Shown here: positions 5,152 through 5,358 of the stretch, piece after piece
Position numbering within the stretch: the first letter of the stretch is position 1
Layout of the letters: each line of letters opens with the position of its first letter
Source of the DNA: Propionibacteriaceae bacterium
GTDB taxonomy: Bacteria > Actinomycetota > Actinomycetes > Propionibacteriales > Propionibacteriaceae
NCBI GenBank assembly: GCA_030538175.1
Contig: JAUNUL010000187.1
Coordinates: forward strand, 715-6,072
Direction: 5' to 3'
DNA length: 5,358 bases
The notes under the pieces: model-generated
The model's input: only the letters and a program-made list of their open reading frames with translations
Database searches by the model: none
Told to the model about the DNA's origin: nothing
Position numbers and translations under genes: made by a program

Positions 5152-5358
5152 TCACTCGGGTGGGTTGTTGATGGCGTGAGCGGTGTCGCTGGCCCAGAGA
5201 TACTGGGTGGCGTACGCCCGCCAGGGTGCCCAGCGCGTCGAGTCCGCGACGGTCAGGCCGAGGCGGCCGAGCCCGTGGCGTACGCCGAGATCACCGGCCG
5301 GGAATGCATCCGGGTCGCCCAGCCCGCGCAGGGCGATCACCTCCACGGTCCACGGGCC
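5152..5358 (-). CDS. alkA: AlkA-type DNA-3-methyladenine glycosylase, C-terminal end (partial)
   Basis: The last 68 residues are in the window; the frame runs open to its right edge, so the gene starts outside. The visible part begins GPWTVEVIALRGLGDPDAF, which matches the end of the helix-hairpin-helix motif of AlkA (GIGRWTANYFALRG in E. coli). It continues with PAGDLGVRHGLG, whose Asp lines up with the catalytic Asp238 of E. coli AlkA, and RWAPWRAYATQYLW, equivalent to ERWKPWRSYALLHIW. The enzyme removes N3- and other alkylated bases to start base excision repair. In many actinobacteria this domain is fused behind Ada-type domains; whether that is so here cannot be seen. The stop TGA (5152-5154) lies 17 nt before ogt, which points to a shared transcript for alkylation repair. 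Confidence 0.9.
   Translation of the reverse strand, partial: GPWTVEVIALRGLGDPDAFPAGDLGVRHGLGRLGLTVADSTRWAPWRAYATQYLWASDTAHAINNPPE

Noticed and set aside
5135..5155. A longer ogt starting at the GTG that overlaps the alkA stop (GTGA)
   Set aside because: The overlap is attractive for coupling, but no purine-rich site precedes it, while the ATG at 5132-5134 has GAAGGAG at ideal spacing.
4553..5179. A 208-codon + strand frame opposite ogt
   Set aside because: It mirrors the whole ogt gene, has low-complexity composition and no known motif, and ogt is unmistakable on the other strand.
1..5358. CRISPR arrays, tRNA or rRNA genes, insertion sequences, attachment sites, toxin-antitoxin or phage-defence genes
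   Set aside because: I looked for repeated units, cloverleaf-like stretches, transposase motifs and small paired genes and found none. Apart from the gap at 1869-2242 the window is filled by conserved chromosomal genes with uniform composition.

Overview
The window comes from a GC-rich actinobacterium. GC content looks like roughly two thirds by eye, and third codon positions are mostly G or C. The ribosomal proteins carry actinobacterial-type tails, and the alkA-ogt gene pair has the same order as in Mycobacterium tuberculosis (Rv1317c-Rv1316c). A member of the Propionibacteriales is a reasonable guess from the style of the ribosomal proteins, but I cannot prove it from sequence alone.

Left part (1-1868, + strand): the distal half of the S10 ribosomal protein operon, with the end of rplV (L22), then rpsC (S3), rplP (L16), rpmC (L29) and rpsQ (S17). 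Stops and starts are 2 nt apart or less, or overlap, and most Shine-Dalgarno sequences lie inside the preceding gene. The operon ends after rpsQ, the classical S10/spc boundary; rplN does not follow.

Middle (1869-2242): a 374-bp gap without a gene, between convergent transcription units and unusually rich in inverted repeats. Seven bases after rpsQ there are two near-identical palindromes (9-nt arms, 4-nt spacer) spaced exactly 34 bp apart. Two bases later comes a long, strong stem (1933-1987), then several smaller inverted repeats, and finally a strong hairpin (2115-2153) that can serve as terminator for both strands. This is the most unusual part of the window.

Right part (2243-5358, all on the - strand, so read from right to left): the C-terminal end of an AlkA-type DNA-3-methyladenine glycosylase, ogt (O6-alkylguanine-DNA methyltransferase), an MFS transporter of the metabolite:H+ symporter group, and pheA (monofunctional prephenate dehydratase with ACT domain). 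alkA and ogt form an alkylation-damage repair pair. The transporter has a plausible promoter of its own at the end of ogt. pheA carries out the dehydratase step of phenylalanine synthesis and probably stands apart functionally from its neighbours.

The genes are ordinary housekeeping or well-known families. I found no convincing new protein system. The observations worth following up are the palindrome array behind rpsQ and a window-wide preference for the Tyr codon TAT, which is odd in a GC-rich genome.
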